DNA of 44,010 nucleotides from Prosthecobacter sp. (GCF_029946185.1 NZ_JAQSEA010000294.1:59554-103563); one strand, 5' to 3'. Counted from the stretch's first letter, positions 16,033 through 24,893 are shown. Notes: generated by a model not told the origin, from the sequence alone. Translations and numbers: made by a program.

Positions 16033-17454
16033 TTAGCGCAGCTTCACGCGCAGCATCGGGGCGGAGCGGGTGCCGTTCTCCTTGGTGGCAAAGGCGTGCA
16101 CGAGGCCGCTGTCTTGGGTCTCGTTGGTCTCGCGGCAGATCATGAGCGTGGCGATCTGATTGGTGTCGGCATTGAGGAAATCGGCGAGGTCTTTGCCGCG
16201 CAGCTTGCGGGTGCCGCGGTTGATGCCCTGGGCGATCTCGAACTTGCCGAGCAGCTTCACCTTGCTGGCGGCGGGGAGGTGGCGCTCGGCCTGCTCAGGA
16301 TCATGCGCGGGGGCGTGCTGCCAGCTCAGGCCGGTTTCCTCCCACGCGTCTTCGACTTCATCGAGCACGCCATACACGGCGAAGGTGCTGTCCGGGACGA
16401 AGCTGGCAAAGCCGAGCTCGCTGGGCTCGATGGTGAGGACGAGTTCGGCGTCTTCGATGGGGCGGCCGCTGAACTTGCTCAGGTCAAAGGCAATGTAGCC
16501 TTTGCGGTTGAGGTCGGGTTTGATGTCCCGGCTGCGCTTGACGCGGAAAAAGGGGTGCGTGCCGAAGTCGTTTGGCTTCTTTTCGGAGGACTGGATGTAG
16601 CTGTCCTTGCCACGGCCAAAGGCGGTGGTGACGGCCTGCCAGCCGTCGCCGGTGTCCAGCACGATGGAGGGCTGCCAGAGGCTGGGTTCTGCGTCGTCGC
16701 CGCCGGGCGGGTGCATCTGGCTGCGGGACCAGCCGTGGTCCACGCGCTGGCCTTTTTCGAGCATCTTGGTGGAGGCGCCGGATTTATCGTCCACCTCCAC
16801 GAGGCCTTCGAGCACCTGCACCATGTACTTGCCATCTTCACCGGCGCTGAGCCCGAACTTGGTGCCCCAGTCGATGACTTTGGCGTCCTTGGTGTCGATG
16901 CTGAATCCTTTCGCCTGGGGCGGGACTTCGGCGACGAGGGTGCCACGGCGGAGCTTGCAGTTCATGCCGTCGATGACTTCCACGGTGGCGGGGGCTTCGA
17001 GCACGAGTTCCGCGCCGCTGTCAAAGCGCAGTACGGCGAGGCCTTCGATGAGATCCAGCATGCCGGGCTTCAGGCGTGCGCCTTCCACCGTGGGCAGGCT
17101 GCTGCCGGCCCACTGGCACTGCTGCGCACGGATGAGGGTGGCCACGGTGCCGTCGCGGGTGCTTTGCAGCCAGACGAGGCCAAAGGTCACGCAGGCGGCT
17201 GCCGCTGCGGTGAGGGCATGACGCCACCAGACGGGCTTGGAGGCGGCGGCAGGGGCTGCTGAGGCGGCCTGGGTGTGCCAGCAGTCGTCAAAGCTCAGCT
17301 CGGCACGTTGATGCAGGGCCTTGGCAAAGAAGGCGCGGGCGTCGGCGGAGGCCTTGAGTTCGGCCTCCAGCGCGGCCACTTCTGCGGCGCTAAGTTTTTC
17401 ATCGGCGTAGCGTTCGGAGAGTTCGAGCAGTCGAAATTGATCCGCTGGTTTCAT
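16033..17454 (-). CDS. FecR-like membrane protein, putative anti-sigma partner with DNRLRE-like C-terminus
   Basis: A 473-residue protein. The N-terminal 60 residues are helical and Glu/Ala-rich (LLELSERYADEKLSAAEVAALEAEL), as in anti-sigma domains that face the cytoplasm. One transmembrane helix is predicted at 79-96. A FecR-type domain follows (LDLIEGLAVLRFDSGAELVLEAPATVEV, CKLRRGTLVAEVPPQAKGFSIDT, DWGTKFGLS, VQVLEGLVEV). The C-terminal half has beta-rich segments (YIAFDLSKFSGRPIEDAELVLTI ... APMLRVKLR) like DNRLRE/CBM96 domains found in secreted PVC proteins. The ATG overlaps the sigma factor stop in an ATGA junction, so the pair is translationally coupled. A good ribosome-binding site, AAGGAG, lies 7 bp before the start. 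It likely controls the sigma factor according to an extracytoplasmic signal. Confidence 0.85.
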   Translation of the reverse strand: MKPADQFRLLELSERYADEKLSAAEVAALEAELKASADARAFFAKALHQRAELSFDDCWHTQAASAAPAAASKPVWWRHALTAAAAACVTFGLVWLQSTRDGTVATLIRAQQCQWAGSSLPTVEGARLKPGMLDLIEGLAVLRFDSGAELVLEAPATVEVIDGMNCKLRRGTLVAEVPPQAKGFSIDTKDAKVIDWGTKFGLSAGEDGKYMVQVLEGLVEVDDKSGASTKMLEKGQRVDHGWSRSQMHPPGGDDAEPSLWQPSIVLDTGDGWQAVTTAFGRGKDSYIQSSEKKPNDFGTHPFFRVKRSRDIKPDLNRKGYIAFDLSKFSGRPIEDAELVLTIEPSELGFASFVPDSTFAVYGVLDEVEDAWEETGLSWQHAPAHDPEQAERHLPAASKVKLLGKFEIAQGINRGTRKLRGKDLADFLNADTNQIATLMICRETNETQDSGLVHAFATKENGTRSAPMLRVKLR

Positions 17455-17981
17455 GATTCGGCTCCTTCCAGTTGCAGTTCTTTTTCCACGCAGGTCATGA
17501 GGTTCATGCGGATGCGGCTCAGGGCGCGATACACCGCGCCCACGGTGCTGAGGATGCGCTCGGCCACGCCATCGATCTCCAGGTCTTCGTAGTAGCGCAG
17601 GGTCACCAGCTGACGGTGTGCGGCGGGCAGCTTGGCCACACAGGCACGCAGGGCATCGCCTCGGCGGTCGCCGCTGTCGCTGAGCTTGGAGACTTCATCG
17701 TGCAGGAGTTCCAGCATCTCGTCGCTGAGGGGCGCGGCCTCGCGCTTTTTCTGGCGGCGATGCGTGAGCACCTGATGAAAGGCTGTCTTGCGCGCCCAAG
17801 CCAGGAAGTTGGTGCCGCTTTCAAACTGATCAAAGCAGCGCCATAGGATCATCTTCGTCTGCTGCAGGATGTCATCCGCGTCATGCGGTGCCGGGACCAG
17901 GCTGTAAACGTACACGCCCAGCGCGCGATCATGCCGCGTGAGCAGTTCGAGAAATTCCTGGGTGCGGTCGGGGGAGGACAT
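17451..17981 (-). CDS. ECF-type RNA polymerase sigma factor, Rhodopirellula/Verrucomicrobium family
   Basis: A 176-residue sigma-70 factor with only regions 2 and 4. Region 2 is seen in DADDILQQTKMILWRCFDQFESGTNFLAWARKTAFHQVL and region 4 in LRYYEDLEIDGVAERILSTVGAVYRALSRIR, where the helix-turn-helix lies. The length and the pairing with a FecR protein fit the family named for Rhodopirellula and Verrucomicrobium. It should direct RNA polymerase to a small regulon, released when the membrane partner senses a signal. The downstream gene starts within its stop codon. No Shine-Dalgarno sequence precedes its ATG. Confidence 0.93.
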   Translation of the reverse strand: MSSPDRTQEFLELLTRHDRALGVYVYSLVPAPHDADDILQQTKMILWRCFDQFESGTNFLAWARKTAFHQVLTHRRQKKREAAPLSDEMLELLHDEVSKLSDSGDRRGDALRACVAKLPAAHRQLVTLRYYEDLEIDGVAERILSTVGAVYRALSRIRMNLMTCVEKELQLEGAES

Positions 17982-18045
17982 GGCGCTAGTAGTACCTTAA
18001 GGCTGCGGGGGCGGGGATTTGGACAGAGAATTTGGGGAGAGGGCT

Positions 18046-18115
18046 GTCAAGAGGTCAAGGAATGGTCAAGGAACGCTCAGGTGTCGAGCCTTGACCCTGT
18101 TGACTGCTTCTTGAC
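18046..18115. repeat. GTCAAG direct and inverted repeats
   Basis: GTCAAG occurs at 18046, 18054 and 18065. The complement CTTGAC occurs at 18090 and 18110, with GTTGAC at 18099. The two groups can fold on each other. It lies between the sigma factor start and the thioredoxin-like gene stop. Confidence 0.7.
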
Positions 18116-18130
18116 CTCCGCCCAATCTCC

Positions 18131-19075
18131 TCAATGTCCCGGCGCTTCAATCGTCGGATCCACCTTCTTCAGCGCGACCCACAATGCCGGGTCTTCCGGG
18201 TGCCCATTGAAGAGCACCTTGCCTTCAGGCGAGAGCAGGACCATGCGTGGAATGGTGGCGATTTCGAGCGCCTTGGTGTACGGGCGTTCCGCTGGCTCCA
18301 CGAGCCATGGCAGGGTGGCATTCTGCTCCTGGCGGATGCGTTCGGCCGTGGCCTCTGCCGTGGCCTCGGCGCTGCCGTCGTCCTTGTTCATCGCGGCAAC
18401 GACGATGCCGTGCGAAGGGAGCATCTTGGCCTTCTCTTTGAGCGCAGGCATGAGGGCCATGCAGGGGCCGCACCAGGAGGCCCAGAAGTCCAGCAGCAGA
18501 GCCTTCCCGCTGCCGAGCTGGTCGCTCAGCGTGGTGGCCTCTCCCATTGAGGTGGTCAGCGGAATTTTCAAATCAATGACGAGTGCTGCCATCTTCGCTT
18601 CGAGATGAAACTTCTCGATGGCCTGGATGAAGACCTGGGCCTGTTGTGGATTGAGCCAGATGGCTTCGAGGATGTTTTGTTTAAAACCAGCGGCATCCTG
18701 CGCCTCACCTGCCTTCAACGCTTTGATGTAGGCAATGAAGGCTTTCACCGCTGCGACATTGGGCAGTGCGGCGGCGCTGGCCGGATCAAAACTGTTGGCG
18801 AGGATTTCCACTTCTGGCAGGATTTTGAGGAGGAATGGCGTGCTTTGATGCCGCAGGCCCCAGACGAGCTTGGCTTCGATGATCTGCTGGCGCGGCACCC
18901 CTATCTTGTTGGCCTCTTTGGCGAGGCTCTGCAGATCTTCCTCGGTCGTGTCTTGAGCAAAAAGCCGCTGCATCAGTGCCTGAACACCTGCCTTGGCCTC
19001 GTCAGTCGCAGGGGCTTGGGCATGCAGAGAGAACTGGCCGCAGCAGAGGAGGAAAGCACAGATAAAAGGTTTCAT
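18131..19075 (-). CDS. Secreted thioredoxin-like (TlpA/ResA-type) protein
   Basis: A 314-residue protein with signal peptide MKPFICAFLLCCGQFSLHAQA. Residues about 20-170 are an unassigned helical domain with Leu/Ala-rich repeats. The C-terminal 140 residues form a thioredoxin fold with the active site WASWCGPC (C202 and C205) and the cis-proline region IATIPRMVLLSPEGKVL. TlpA-like proteins reduce disulfides or serve cytochrome maturation outside the cytoplasm. Its gene diverges from a double-DUF1080 gene, 111 bp apart. The frame continues far upstream on this strand, but that part lies antisense to the DUF1080 gene and is rejected. The ATG at 19075 is chosen because it starts the signal peptide. 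Confidence 0.9.
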   Translation of the reverse strand: MKPFICAFLLCCGQFSLHAQAPATDEAKAGVQALMQRLFAQDTTEEDLQSLAKEANKIGVPRQQIIEAKLVWGLRHQSTPFLLKILPEVEILANSFDPASAAALPNVAAVKAFIAYIKALKAGEAQDAAGFKQNILEAIWLNPQQAQVFIQAIEKFHLEAKMAALVIDLKIPLTTSMGEATTLSDQLGSGKALLLDFWASWCGPCMALMPALKEKAKMLPSHGIVVAAMNKDDGSAEATAEATAERIRQEQNATLPWLVEPAERPYTKALEIATIPRMVLLSPEGKVLFNGHPEDPALWVALKKVDPTIEAPGH

Positions 19076-19186
19076 GGCGGGAGAACGGTCCCGATTTTTG
19101 TGACCAATGTCGAGCAGAAAGTGACCTTCCTTAGGCTGAATGAAAGATGCCTTCCATGGGGTGCGACTCCTGTGCCTAATATTCTC

Positions 19187-20632
19187 ATGAAACAAACACT
19201 GACACTGACTCTCATCCTCGCAGCGGCCACGCTCTGCAGCGCTGCGGACAACACCCCGCCCGAAGGCTTTACGCCACTCTTCAATGGCAAGGACCTCTCC
19301 GGCTGGTACGGCTGGGGCACCCAGGACCCGACCGACTTGGCCAAAATGACGCCGGAAGAACAGGCCGTTTATAAGAAGAAGTCCCTCGATGGCGGCCTCG
19401 TGGATGCCAAAGGCAATGAGAAGGGCGACAACGTCAATGCGCATTGGAGTGTTCAAAACGGTGAACTTGTCAATGACGGCAAAGGTTTGTACCTCACCAC
19501 CGACAAGGACTACGGCGACTTCGAGCTGATGGTCGATTACAAGATGCTCCCCCTTGGCGACAGCGGCATCTACCTGCGCGGCATTCCCCAGGTGCAGATC
19601 TGGGACTTCACGGAGAAGGACGAAAAAGCCGTGGCGCTGGGCAAGCCCTTCGGTTCCGGTGGTCTTTGGAACAATAAGAATCCAGAGGGTAAGAATCCCC
19701 TGAAGCTCATGGACAAGCCCCTGGGCGAATGGAACACCTTCCTCATCCGCATGATCGGCGAGCGCGTGACAGTGACCTTCAACGGTGAAGTCGTCGTGAA
19801 GAACGAGGTGCTGGAAAATTTCTTTGCCAACCGCAAAGCCGGCTACCTCGCCTATGGCAAAAAGGACGCCAAGGCCAAGGATGCACCTGCTGAGAAAATG
19901 CCCAACGGCTGGTTCCCAGATCCGGCTTTTGCCAAAGGCCCGATCCAGCTCCAAACCCACGGCAGCGAAATCCGCTGGAAGAATGTGTACATCCGCGAGA
20001 TCCCTGCTGAAGAAGCCAACAAGGAACTCGAAGGCAACTGGGCCGAAGACGGCTTCAAGGAATACGTCAACGGCAAGGACCTCAGCGACTGGCAGGGTGC
20101 GGTGGACAGCTACGAAGTCGTGGACGGTGCCATCACCTGCAAGCCCGGCAAAGGCGGCGATCTGCTGACCAAGGACGAATTTGAAAACGGCACCATCCGC
20201 GTCGAGTTCAAGCTCCCCCCCGCTGGCAACAACGGCATCGCCCTGCGCACCCCGCTGGGTGGTCACTCCGCCTCCGACGGTCTTGAGCTTCAGGTCATCG
20301 ACAGCGACGGCTACAACGCCAAGCAAGCTGCTGCCGGCAAGAAAGGCCTTGAGCCCTATCAGTACCACGGTTCCCTCTATCACACCGCAGCTGCCAAACA
20401 CGGCTACCTCCGCCCCGTGGGCGAGTGGAACGTCGAAGAGATCCAGATCGATGGCCAGAAAATCAAAGTCATCCTCAACGGCACCAAGATCCTCGACGTG
20501 GACATCGACAAACTCGACCGCAGCCAGATCGCCCATCCGCCAAAGGGACTGGACCACACGAAGGGCTTCATCGGCTTCGCCGGGCATAGCGATCCCGTGG
20601 TGTTCCGCAGCTTCAAGGTGAAGCAGAAGTAA
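19187..20632 (+). CDS. Secreted protein with two DUF1080 domains
   Basis: A 481-residue protein with signal peptide MKQTLTLTLILAAATLCSAA. Two DUF1080 domains follow in tandem. The first begins FTPLFNGKDLSGWYGWG (about residue 27) and includes LPLGDSGIYLRGIPQVQIWD. The second begins KEYVNGKDLSDWQGAV (about residue 288) and includes PPAGNNGIALRTPLGG and GLELQVID. This doubles the usual single-domain size. The family is linked to 3-keto-disaccharide hydrolysis and glycan binding in the periplasm. A frame open upstream to 18605 is antisense to the thioredoxin-like gene and is not used. An intrinsic terminator follows. Confidence 0.93.
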   Translation: MKQTLTLTLILAAATLCSAADNTPPEGFTPLFNGKDLSGWYGWGTQDPTDLAKMTPEEQAVYKKKSLDGGLVDAKGNEKGDNVNAHWSVQNGELVNDGKGLYLTTDKDYGDFELMVDYKMLPLGDSGIYLRGIPQVQIWDFTEKDEKAVALGKPFGSGGLWNNKNPEGKNPLKLMDKPLGEWNTFLIRMIGERVTVTFNGEVVVKNEVLENFFANRKAGYLAYGKKDAKAKDAPAEKMPNGWFPDPAFAKGPIQLQTHGSEIRWKNVYIREIPAEEANKELEGNWAEDGFKEYVNGKDLSDWQGAVDSYEVVDGAITCKPGKGGDLLTKDEFENGTIRVEFKLPPAGNNGIALRTPLGGHSASDGLELQVIDSDGYNAKQAAAGKKGLEPYQYHGSLYHTAAAKHGYLRPVGEWNVEEIQIDGQKIKVILNGTKILDVDIDKLDRSQIAHPPKGLDHTKGFIGFAGHSDPVVFRSFKVKQK

Positions 20633-20660
20633 GGGCTGCGCTGATTGTTTGATTCCATCA

Positions 20661-20693
20661 CCCGTCAGGCCGCAAGGTCTGGCGGGTTTTTTT
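20661..20693 (+). terminator. Intrinsic terminator of the double-DUF1080 gene
   Basis: CCCGTCAGGCC and GGTCTGGCGGG form an 11-bp stem with two G-T pairs around a GCAA tetraloop, followed by seven T. It lies 28 bp after the stop codon. Confidence 0.93.
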
Positions 20694-20700
20694 CTTTGAG

Positions 20701-20808
20701 TAGTGCGGGCAATCCTGCCCGCTAACGACGTGCTCTACACGGGCAGGATTGCCCGTGCTACTTCGGCGTGTCACACACCTCCGGCGGGAGCGGGATCATC
20801 CTGATCCC
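20701..20808. repeat. REP-like inverted repeat plus palindrome
   Basis: Two 21-bp arms (20701-20721 and 20740-20760, 19 of 21 matching as inverted copies) each contain GGGCA-ATCC-TGCCC or its complement. A third palindrome, GGGATCA-TCC-TGATCCC, lies at 20792-20808 and matches the array at 8951-9179. No gene is present between 20633 and 20845. Confidence 0.75.
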
Positions 20809-20845
20809 TTCTGGAAAAGGGTGCGGGATGCTTCCAGCCTGTTTT

Positions 20846-21634
20846 CTACTTTTTACCCTGCAATAATCTGCGGCACCAACTGAACAGTCCAGGCTTGGCC
20901 GCCTTAAGTTGCGCCTCGATCTTATGGACCAGCTCCTTCGCTTCTTCGTATGGCAGAACATCAGCCGAACCCACCACGTAAAGTCCGCCTTCCAGCAGTG
21001 AAGCACTTGTGACAACAGGGGCCAAGGCAGCCACGGCTGCTTCGGGTGTGATTTTGTATTTTTTAAGGAGCACCCAGTCGGCCATGAAAAAGATAGGATA
21101 AAGTTCGCACCCAGAGGCACGTGGGCCGCCCACTTTGATCATTCCTTCACTGCTGATCACTGGATCCTCAAACCTTTGATCACCCATCGTAAGCATGTAG
21201 GGATTCATGCCTCTGATTAAAGCAGGGATAAAATCCTCGATGATATCTTTGTAAAACTCGCTGTCTGCTTTGAACTTAAGGAATGCGGAGTCGCCACCGT
21301 GCGGTGCTCCGGCATCAGGCCTGTACACATAGCTGAAGTAACCTTTCATGCCAGAGGGGAGGAATTTAGCGGGATCGCAGATCGCGAGGCTGTCCCCCCC
21401 TTTGATTTTAGGAGCTACGGGAATGATTCTTCCCCGGCACATTTTTGAGTGAGAACTCAAGTGCTGAAAGATGCGATCATGCACATGGGCAATGGCCTCG
21501 TCGGGTTCTACAAGAGCATAGGCATCAAGGCAGTATTTCACCATGGGTTGGAAAATGTCAGGCGCTAGTGAGCCTGCAACTCCCGATAATGCTCCGGGCG
21601 GTTCCAAAAAAAGGCAACCTAAGTTCCACAACAC
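20846..21634 (-). CDS. Hypothetical protein, uncertain start
   Basis: A 262-residue reading with ordinary composition and lower GC (about 45% in a sampled line) than its neighbours. I do not recognise it. Visible features are conserved-looking stretches such as SYVYRPDAGAPHGGDSAFLKF and GGPRASGCELYPIFFMADWVLLKKYKITPEAAVAALAP, and a basic C-terminus (CRRLLQGKK). There is no clear signal peptide. The start is doubtful: GTG at 21634 or ATG at 21544 are available. The same frame stays open and protein-like (QFYVHRQALKPGNELTD) up to a TGA near 21726 without an upstream ATG. A T7 tract lies near 21605 (A7 on the plus strand). The gene follows the topoisomerase gene in the same direction and may be a 5'-damaged import. 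Confidence 0.6.
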   Translation of the reverse strand: MLWNLGCLFLEPPGALSGVAGSLAPDIFQPMVKYCLDAYALVEPDEAIAHVHDRIFQHLSSHSKMCRGRIIPVAPKIKGGDSLAICDPAKFLPSGMKGYFSYVYRPDAGAPHGGDSAFLKFKADSEFYKDIIEDFIPALIRGMNPYMLTMGDQRFEDPVISSEGMIKVGGPRASGCELYPIFFMADWVLLKKYKITPEAAVAALAPVVTSASLLEGGLYVVGSADVLPYEEAKELVHKIEAQLKAAKPGLFSWCRRLLQGKK

Positions 21635-21742
21635 GGCACCGAGGTCTGTGAGCTCGTTTCCCGGCTTCAGCGCCTGACGGTGAACATAGAACTGGGAAAA
21701 ATGCGCTACGCGAGTTTGGTTGGTTCAGTAGGATCGCTACTC

Positions 21743-23692
21743 TCACGCCGCCACCGCCAGCGCCTCAGGCTTCGCCGTGTCCTTGAACTCCAGCTCTTCT
21801 TCCACCCGCAGATTTTCCACGATGTAGGTCTGGCGCTCGGGGGTGTTCTTGCCCATGTAAAACGAGAGCATCTCCTTCACGCTGCGGTGCTCGGAGGGGA
21901 TGGCCTTGCCTTCGGCATCCACTTCGTGCTCACGGATTTTGACGGGCTCCAGACGGATGTTCGGTCCGATGAAATGCTTGAACTCATCCGGGCTGATTTC
22001 ACCGAGGCCTTTGAAGCGGGTGATCTCGGCGGTCTTGCCGCAGCGGTGGATTGCGCGCTGGCGCTCTTCGTCGCTATAACAGTAGTAGGTCTCCTTCTTG
22101 TTGCGCACGCGGAAGAGCGGCGTCTGCAAAATGTACAGGTGGCCTTTGCGCACGAGCTCGGGGAAGAACTGCAGGAAGTATGTGATCATCAGCAGGCGGA
22201 TGTGCATGCCGTCCACATCGGCATCGGTGGCGAGCACGACGCGGTTGAATCGAAGTTCTTCGAGGTCCTCTTCAATCTGCAAGGCGTTGGCGAGGAGATA
22301 AAACTCCTCGTTTTCATACACGATCTTGCGGCTGAGGCCGAAGCAGTTGAGCGGCTTGCCGCGCAGGCTGAAGACGGCCTGCGTTTCCACATCGCGGCTC
22401 TTGGTGATGCTGCCTGAGGCGCTGTCACCTTCGGTGATGAAGAGGGTGCTGTCCTCGCGGCGCTTGTCCTTGGTGTCGAAGTGCACACGGCAGTCGCGCA
22501 GCTTCTTGTTGTGGACCTTGGCCTTACGGGCGTTTTCACGGGCGGCCTTCTGGATGCCGCTGATTTCTTTGCGCTCCTTCTCGTTGGAGTTGATCTTGTC
22601 CTGCAACGACTTGGCGATGTCCGCGTGCTTGTGCAGAAAGTTGTCGAGCTGCGCGGTGATGACACTAGTGATGTGCCCGCGCAGATTGCGCCCGGCCGGC
22701 TCCATGTGCGTGGAGCCGAGCTTTGTCTTGGTCTGCGACTCGAAGATGGGCTCCTGCACCTTGACGCTGACGGCGGCGATGAGGCTGCCGCGCACGTCGG
22801 CGGGATCGAACTGCTTTTTGTAAAACTCGCGGCACTCCTGTACGATGGCCTCGCGGAAGGCAGCGAGGTGTGTGCCGCCCTGCGTGGTGTGCTGGCCGTT
22901 GACGAAGCTGTAGTACTCTTCGCCGTAGCCGCTGCCGTGCGTGAAGGCGACTTCCACGTCCTTGCCGACAAGGTGGATGATGGGGTACTGCGGTTCTTCA
23001 GAGAGCTTGGCGCGGATGAGGTCCATCAGGCCGTCCTTGGACTTGAACTTCTCTTCGCCGGACGAAGTGCGCAGCAGCATCGTAAGGCCAGGATTGAGCC
23101 AGGCGTAGAAGCGCAGCATCTCGCGCACAAAGTCGATGCGGTAATGGGTGTCTTCCGCGAAGCTCTCGGCATCGGCACGGAAGGCGATGCGGGTGCCGTT
23201 CGGCTCGGTGCAGGGCGTGGGCTTGCCCATGTCATAAACGACGATGCCCTGGCTGAACTCGATGGAGCGCGTCTGATTTTCGCGGATGGCCTGGATCTCG
23301 AAGAACTCGGACAGGGCGTTCACCGCCTTGATGCCGACACCGTTCAGACCGACGGAGCGCTTGAAGACTTCGCTGTCGTATTTCGCTCCGGTGTTGATCT
23401 GCGCGGCGCACTCCAGAAGTTTGCCCAGCGGGATGCCACGACCGAAGTCGCGCACGTTGACGGTTTGATCATCGGCGATGTTGATCTCGATGGAATTCCC
23501 GTAGCCCATGACGTGCTCGTCGATGCAGTTGTCCAGCACCTCCTTGAGCAGCACGTAGATACCATCCTCAGGCAGGGCGCCGTCTCCCAGCTTGCCAATG
23601 TACATCCCCGGGCGCAGGCGGATGTGCTCGCGCCAGTCGAGGGATTTGATGGAGTCTTCAGTGTAACCGTGTGCAGGGGCGGGGGTGGCCAT
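21743..23692 (-). CDS. Type IIA DNA topoisomerase subunit B (GyrB/ParE family)
   Basis: A 649-residue ATPase subunit that, with an A subunit, passes DNA strands through breaks. The GHKL ATPase domain shows [24 protein letters not shown] and [14 protein letters not shown]. The TOPRIM domain shows EGDSASGSI (from 421) and the metal-binding DADVDGMHI (D490, D492, D494). The C-terminal part has [29 protein letters not shown] and [13 protein letters not shown]. The length is between ParE and GyrB; the absence of a partner gene here prevents deciding which. The ATG at 23692 is chosen because an upstream extension to 23764 would translate a heptamer repeat (RHSDFVIR). No clear ribosome-binding site is present. 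Confidence 0.95.
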   Translation of the reverse strand: MATPAPAHGYTEDSIKSLDWREHIRLRPGMYIGKLGDGALPEDGIYVLLKEVLDNCIDEHVMGYGNSIEINIADDQTVNVRDFGRGIPLGKLLECAAQINTGAKYDSEVFKRSVGLNGVGIKAVNALSEFFEIQAIRENQTRSIEFSQGIVVYDMGKPTPCTEPNGTRIAFRADAESFAEDTHYRIDFVREMLRFYAWLNPGLTMLLRTSSGEEKFKSKDGLMDLIRAKLSEEPQYPIIHLVGKDVEVAFTHGSGYGEEYYSFVNGQHTTQGGTHLAAFREAIVQECREFYKKQFDPADVRGSLIAAVSVKVQEPIFESQTKTKLGSTHMEPAGRNLRGHITSVITAQLDNFLHKHADIAKSLQDKINSNEKERKEISGIQKAARENARKAKVHNKKLRDCRVHFDTKDKRREDSTLFITEGDSASGSITKSRDVETQAVFSLRGKPLNCFGLSRKIVYENEEFYLLANALQIEEDLEELRFNRVVLATDADVDGMHIRLLMITYFLQFFPELVRKGHLYILQTPLFRVRNKKETYYCYSDEERQRAIHRCGKTAEITRFKGLGEISPDEFKHFIGPNIRLEPVKIREHEVDAEGKAIPSEHRSVKEMLSFYMGKNTPERQTYIVENLRVEEELEFKDTAKPEALAVAA

Positions 23693-23703
23693 GAGAGGAA
23701 AAG

Positions 23704-23731
23704 GACGAATGACGAAATCTGAATGACGAAT
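23704..23731. repeat. Heptamer tandem repeat in the topoisomerase leader
   Basis: Four 7-bp units: GACGAAT, GACGAAA, TCTGAAT and GACGAAT. The array ends 12 bp upstream of the ATG. On the coding strand it shares TTCGTCATTCGTC with the array in front of cysS. Confidence 0.8.
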
Positions 23732-23896
23732 GAGGGCACCGAGCCAAGCGGCTCGGCGACTCAAGGTCGATTGTAACCCTTTGAAATGGCAGAGAGGGGA
23801 GGGGGAGTCAAGGGCATGTGCCGATGACGCCGACAGCGATACGATCTGCAGCAGGTTAAAGCTGAGGTGAAATGGGGAGGTGAAGGTTCAATCCTT

Positions 23897-23935
23897 GTCA
23901 AACGGGTCAATAGTCAAGCCTTGCCCCCGCTTGAC
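23897..23935. repeat. GTCAA-type repeats before the TIM-barrel gene stop
   Basis: GTCAA occurs at 23897, 23906 and 23913, followed by CTTGAC at 23930. It belongs to the same word family as 10653-10685 and 18046-18115 and can fold into a weak hairpin. Confidence 0.55.
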
Positions 23936-23943
23936 GACTCCGC

Positions 23944-24831
23944 TCAGTCTTTGATTGCCTTGCGCGCCTCGGTCACGAGGTTCATGAACAGCTCCCGTTG
24001 CTCGGCAAGTGCGGCGACGCGGTCTCCCGCAGGCAGCTTGTGCGCTTCCAGGAGCACATGGCCTTCATAGTCGGCTTCCACTAGCAGTTTGACCAGTTGG
24101 TCGAGCGGGTAGTCGCTCTGATTGACCCCGCGAAAGTGGGACGTGTGCCCCAGGCGGTCTTTGACGAGGGCAAAGTTGGCCGCGAGACCTGCGCCGGTGA
24201 GATCGGCGTCATTGGAGTTCCAGCAGACGCGTACGTTGTCACGGTCGGCTGCGTCCATGATGGTTTTGATGTGCGGCAGTTCACAGGTTTCCTTGCCATG
24301 GACTTCGAGCCGGATTTCCTGGCCAAAACCGAGCGCATAGTCCCCCAACTCCGCCAGCGACTTGCCGATCTGTGCGAGGGTTTTCTCCACAGGCACATCC
24401 TTGGGCAGTGCGTTGGGCTTCACTTTGACGCCGCTGGCGCCGAGATCATGAGCGAGCTTGATGTACTTCTTGGCTCCATCAATGTTCTTCTTCAGTTCGT
24501 CTTCCTTGGGAGAGTGAAATTCAAAATTGGTGCCCATGCCCAGGAGGGCCACCGAGGAGTCTTCAAACTGCTTCCGCACTGCTGCTCGTTCCTCGGGGGT
24601 GAGATCAGTGCTGACCTTGTGAGCGTGGTCGATTCGCAGTTCAACTCCGCGGACCTTGGCCGTCTCGCAGTTTTTGATCAGCGTGGGCAGATCCCAGTCT
24701 GCCGCCCACATGTAGGTGACGAGTCCGAACTGGATGTTCTCCCCTTTGTAGGTGAGCTTTGAATCAGCGGCGAAGGCTGCGGCGGCACTGGTGCCGAGGA
24801 CGGTATGGAGAAAGTGGCGGCGGGAGGACAT
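23944..24831 (-). CDS. Tat-exported sugar isomerase/epimerase-like TIM-barrel protein
   Basis: A 295-residue protein of the xylose isomerase-like (AP endonuclease family 2) superfamily. The N-terminus MSSRRHFLHTVLGTSAAAAFA is a Tat signal with RRHFL. The barrel shows FGLVTYMWAADWDLPTLIKNCETAKVRGVELR, LGASGVKVKP, IRLEVHGKETCELPHIKTIMD (candidate Glu/His metal ligands), VRVCWNSNDAD and GHVLLEAHKLPAGD. Such exported members are common in Verrucomicrobia and Planctomycetes and probably isomerise or epimerise sugars; the substrate is unknown. It lies downstream of the secreted hypothetical gene's stop in tandem orientation. The ATG at 24831 is chosen since it begins the Tat signal. Confidence 0.9.
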   Translation of the reverse strand: MSSRRHFLHTVLGTSAAAAFAADSKLTYKGENIQFGLVTYMWAADWDLPTLIKNCETAKVRGVELRIDHAHKVSTDLTPEERAAVRKQFEDSSVALLGMGTNFEFHSPKEDELKKNIDGAKKYIKLAHDLGASGVKVKPNALPKDVPVEKTLAQIGKSLAELGDYALGFGQEIRLEVHGKETCELPHIKTIMDAADRDNVRVCWNSNDADLTGAGLAANFALVKDRLGHTSHFRGVNQSDYPLDQLVKLLVEADYEGHVLLEAHKLPAGDRVAALAEQRELFMNLVTEARKAIKD

Positions 24832-24893
24832 GGTGGTGGGTGTAAACGCCTGCCAGCCTTGCCTCATTGCACCAGCCTGTCAAAACCAACAGC

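Noticed and set aside
16096-17262. 388-codon frame antisense to the fecR-like gene
   Set aside because: Low-complexity Gly/Ala/Glu/Val composition typical of a shadow frame; fecR-like protein has recognisable domains.
19076-20587. Upstream extension of the thioredoxin-like gene, making an 818-residue protein
   Set aside because: The extension is antisense to the double-DUF1080 gene and would place the signal peptide in the middle of the chain.
22481-23722. 413-codon frame antisense to the topoisomerase gene
   Set aside because: Topoisomerase motifs are complete; the antisense product has no features.
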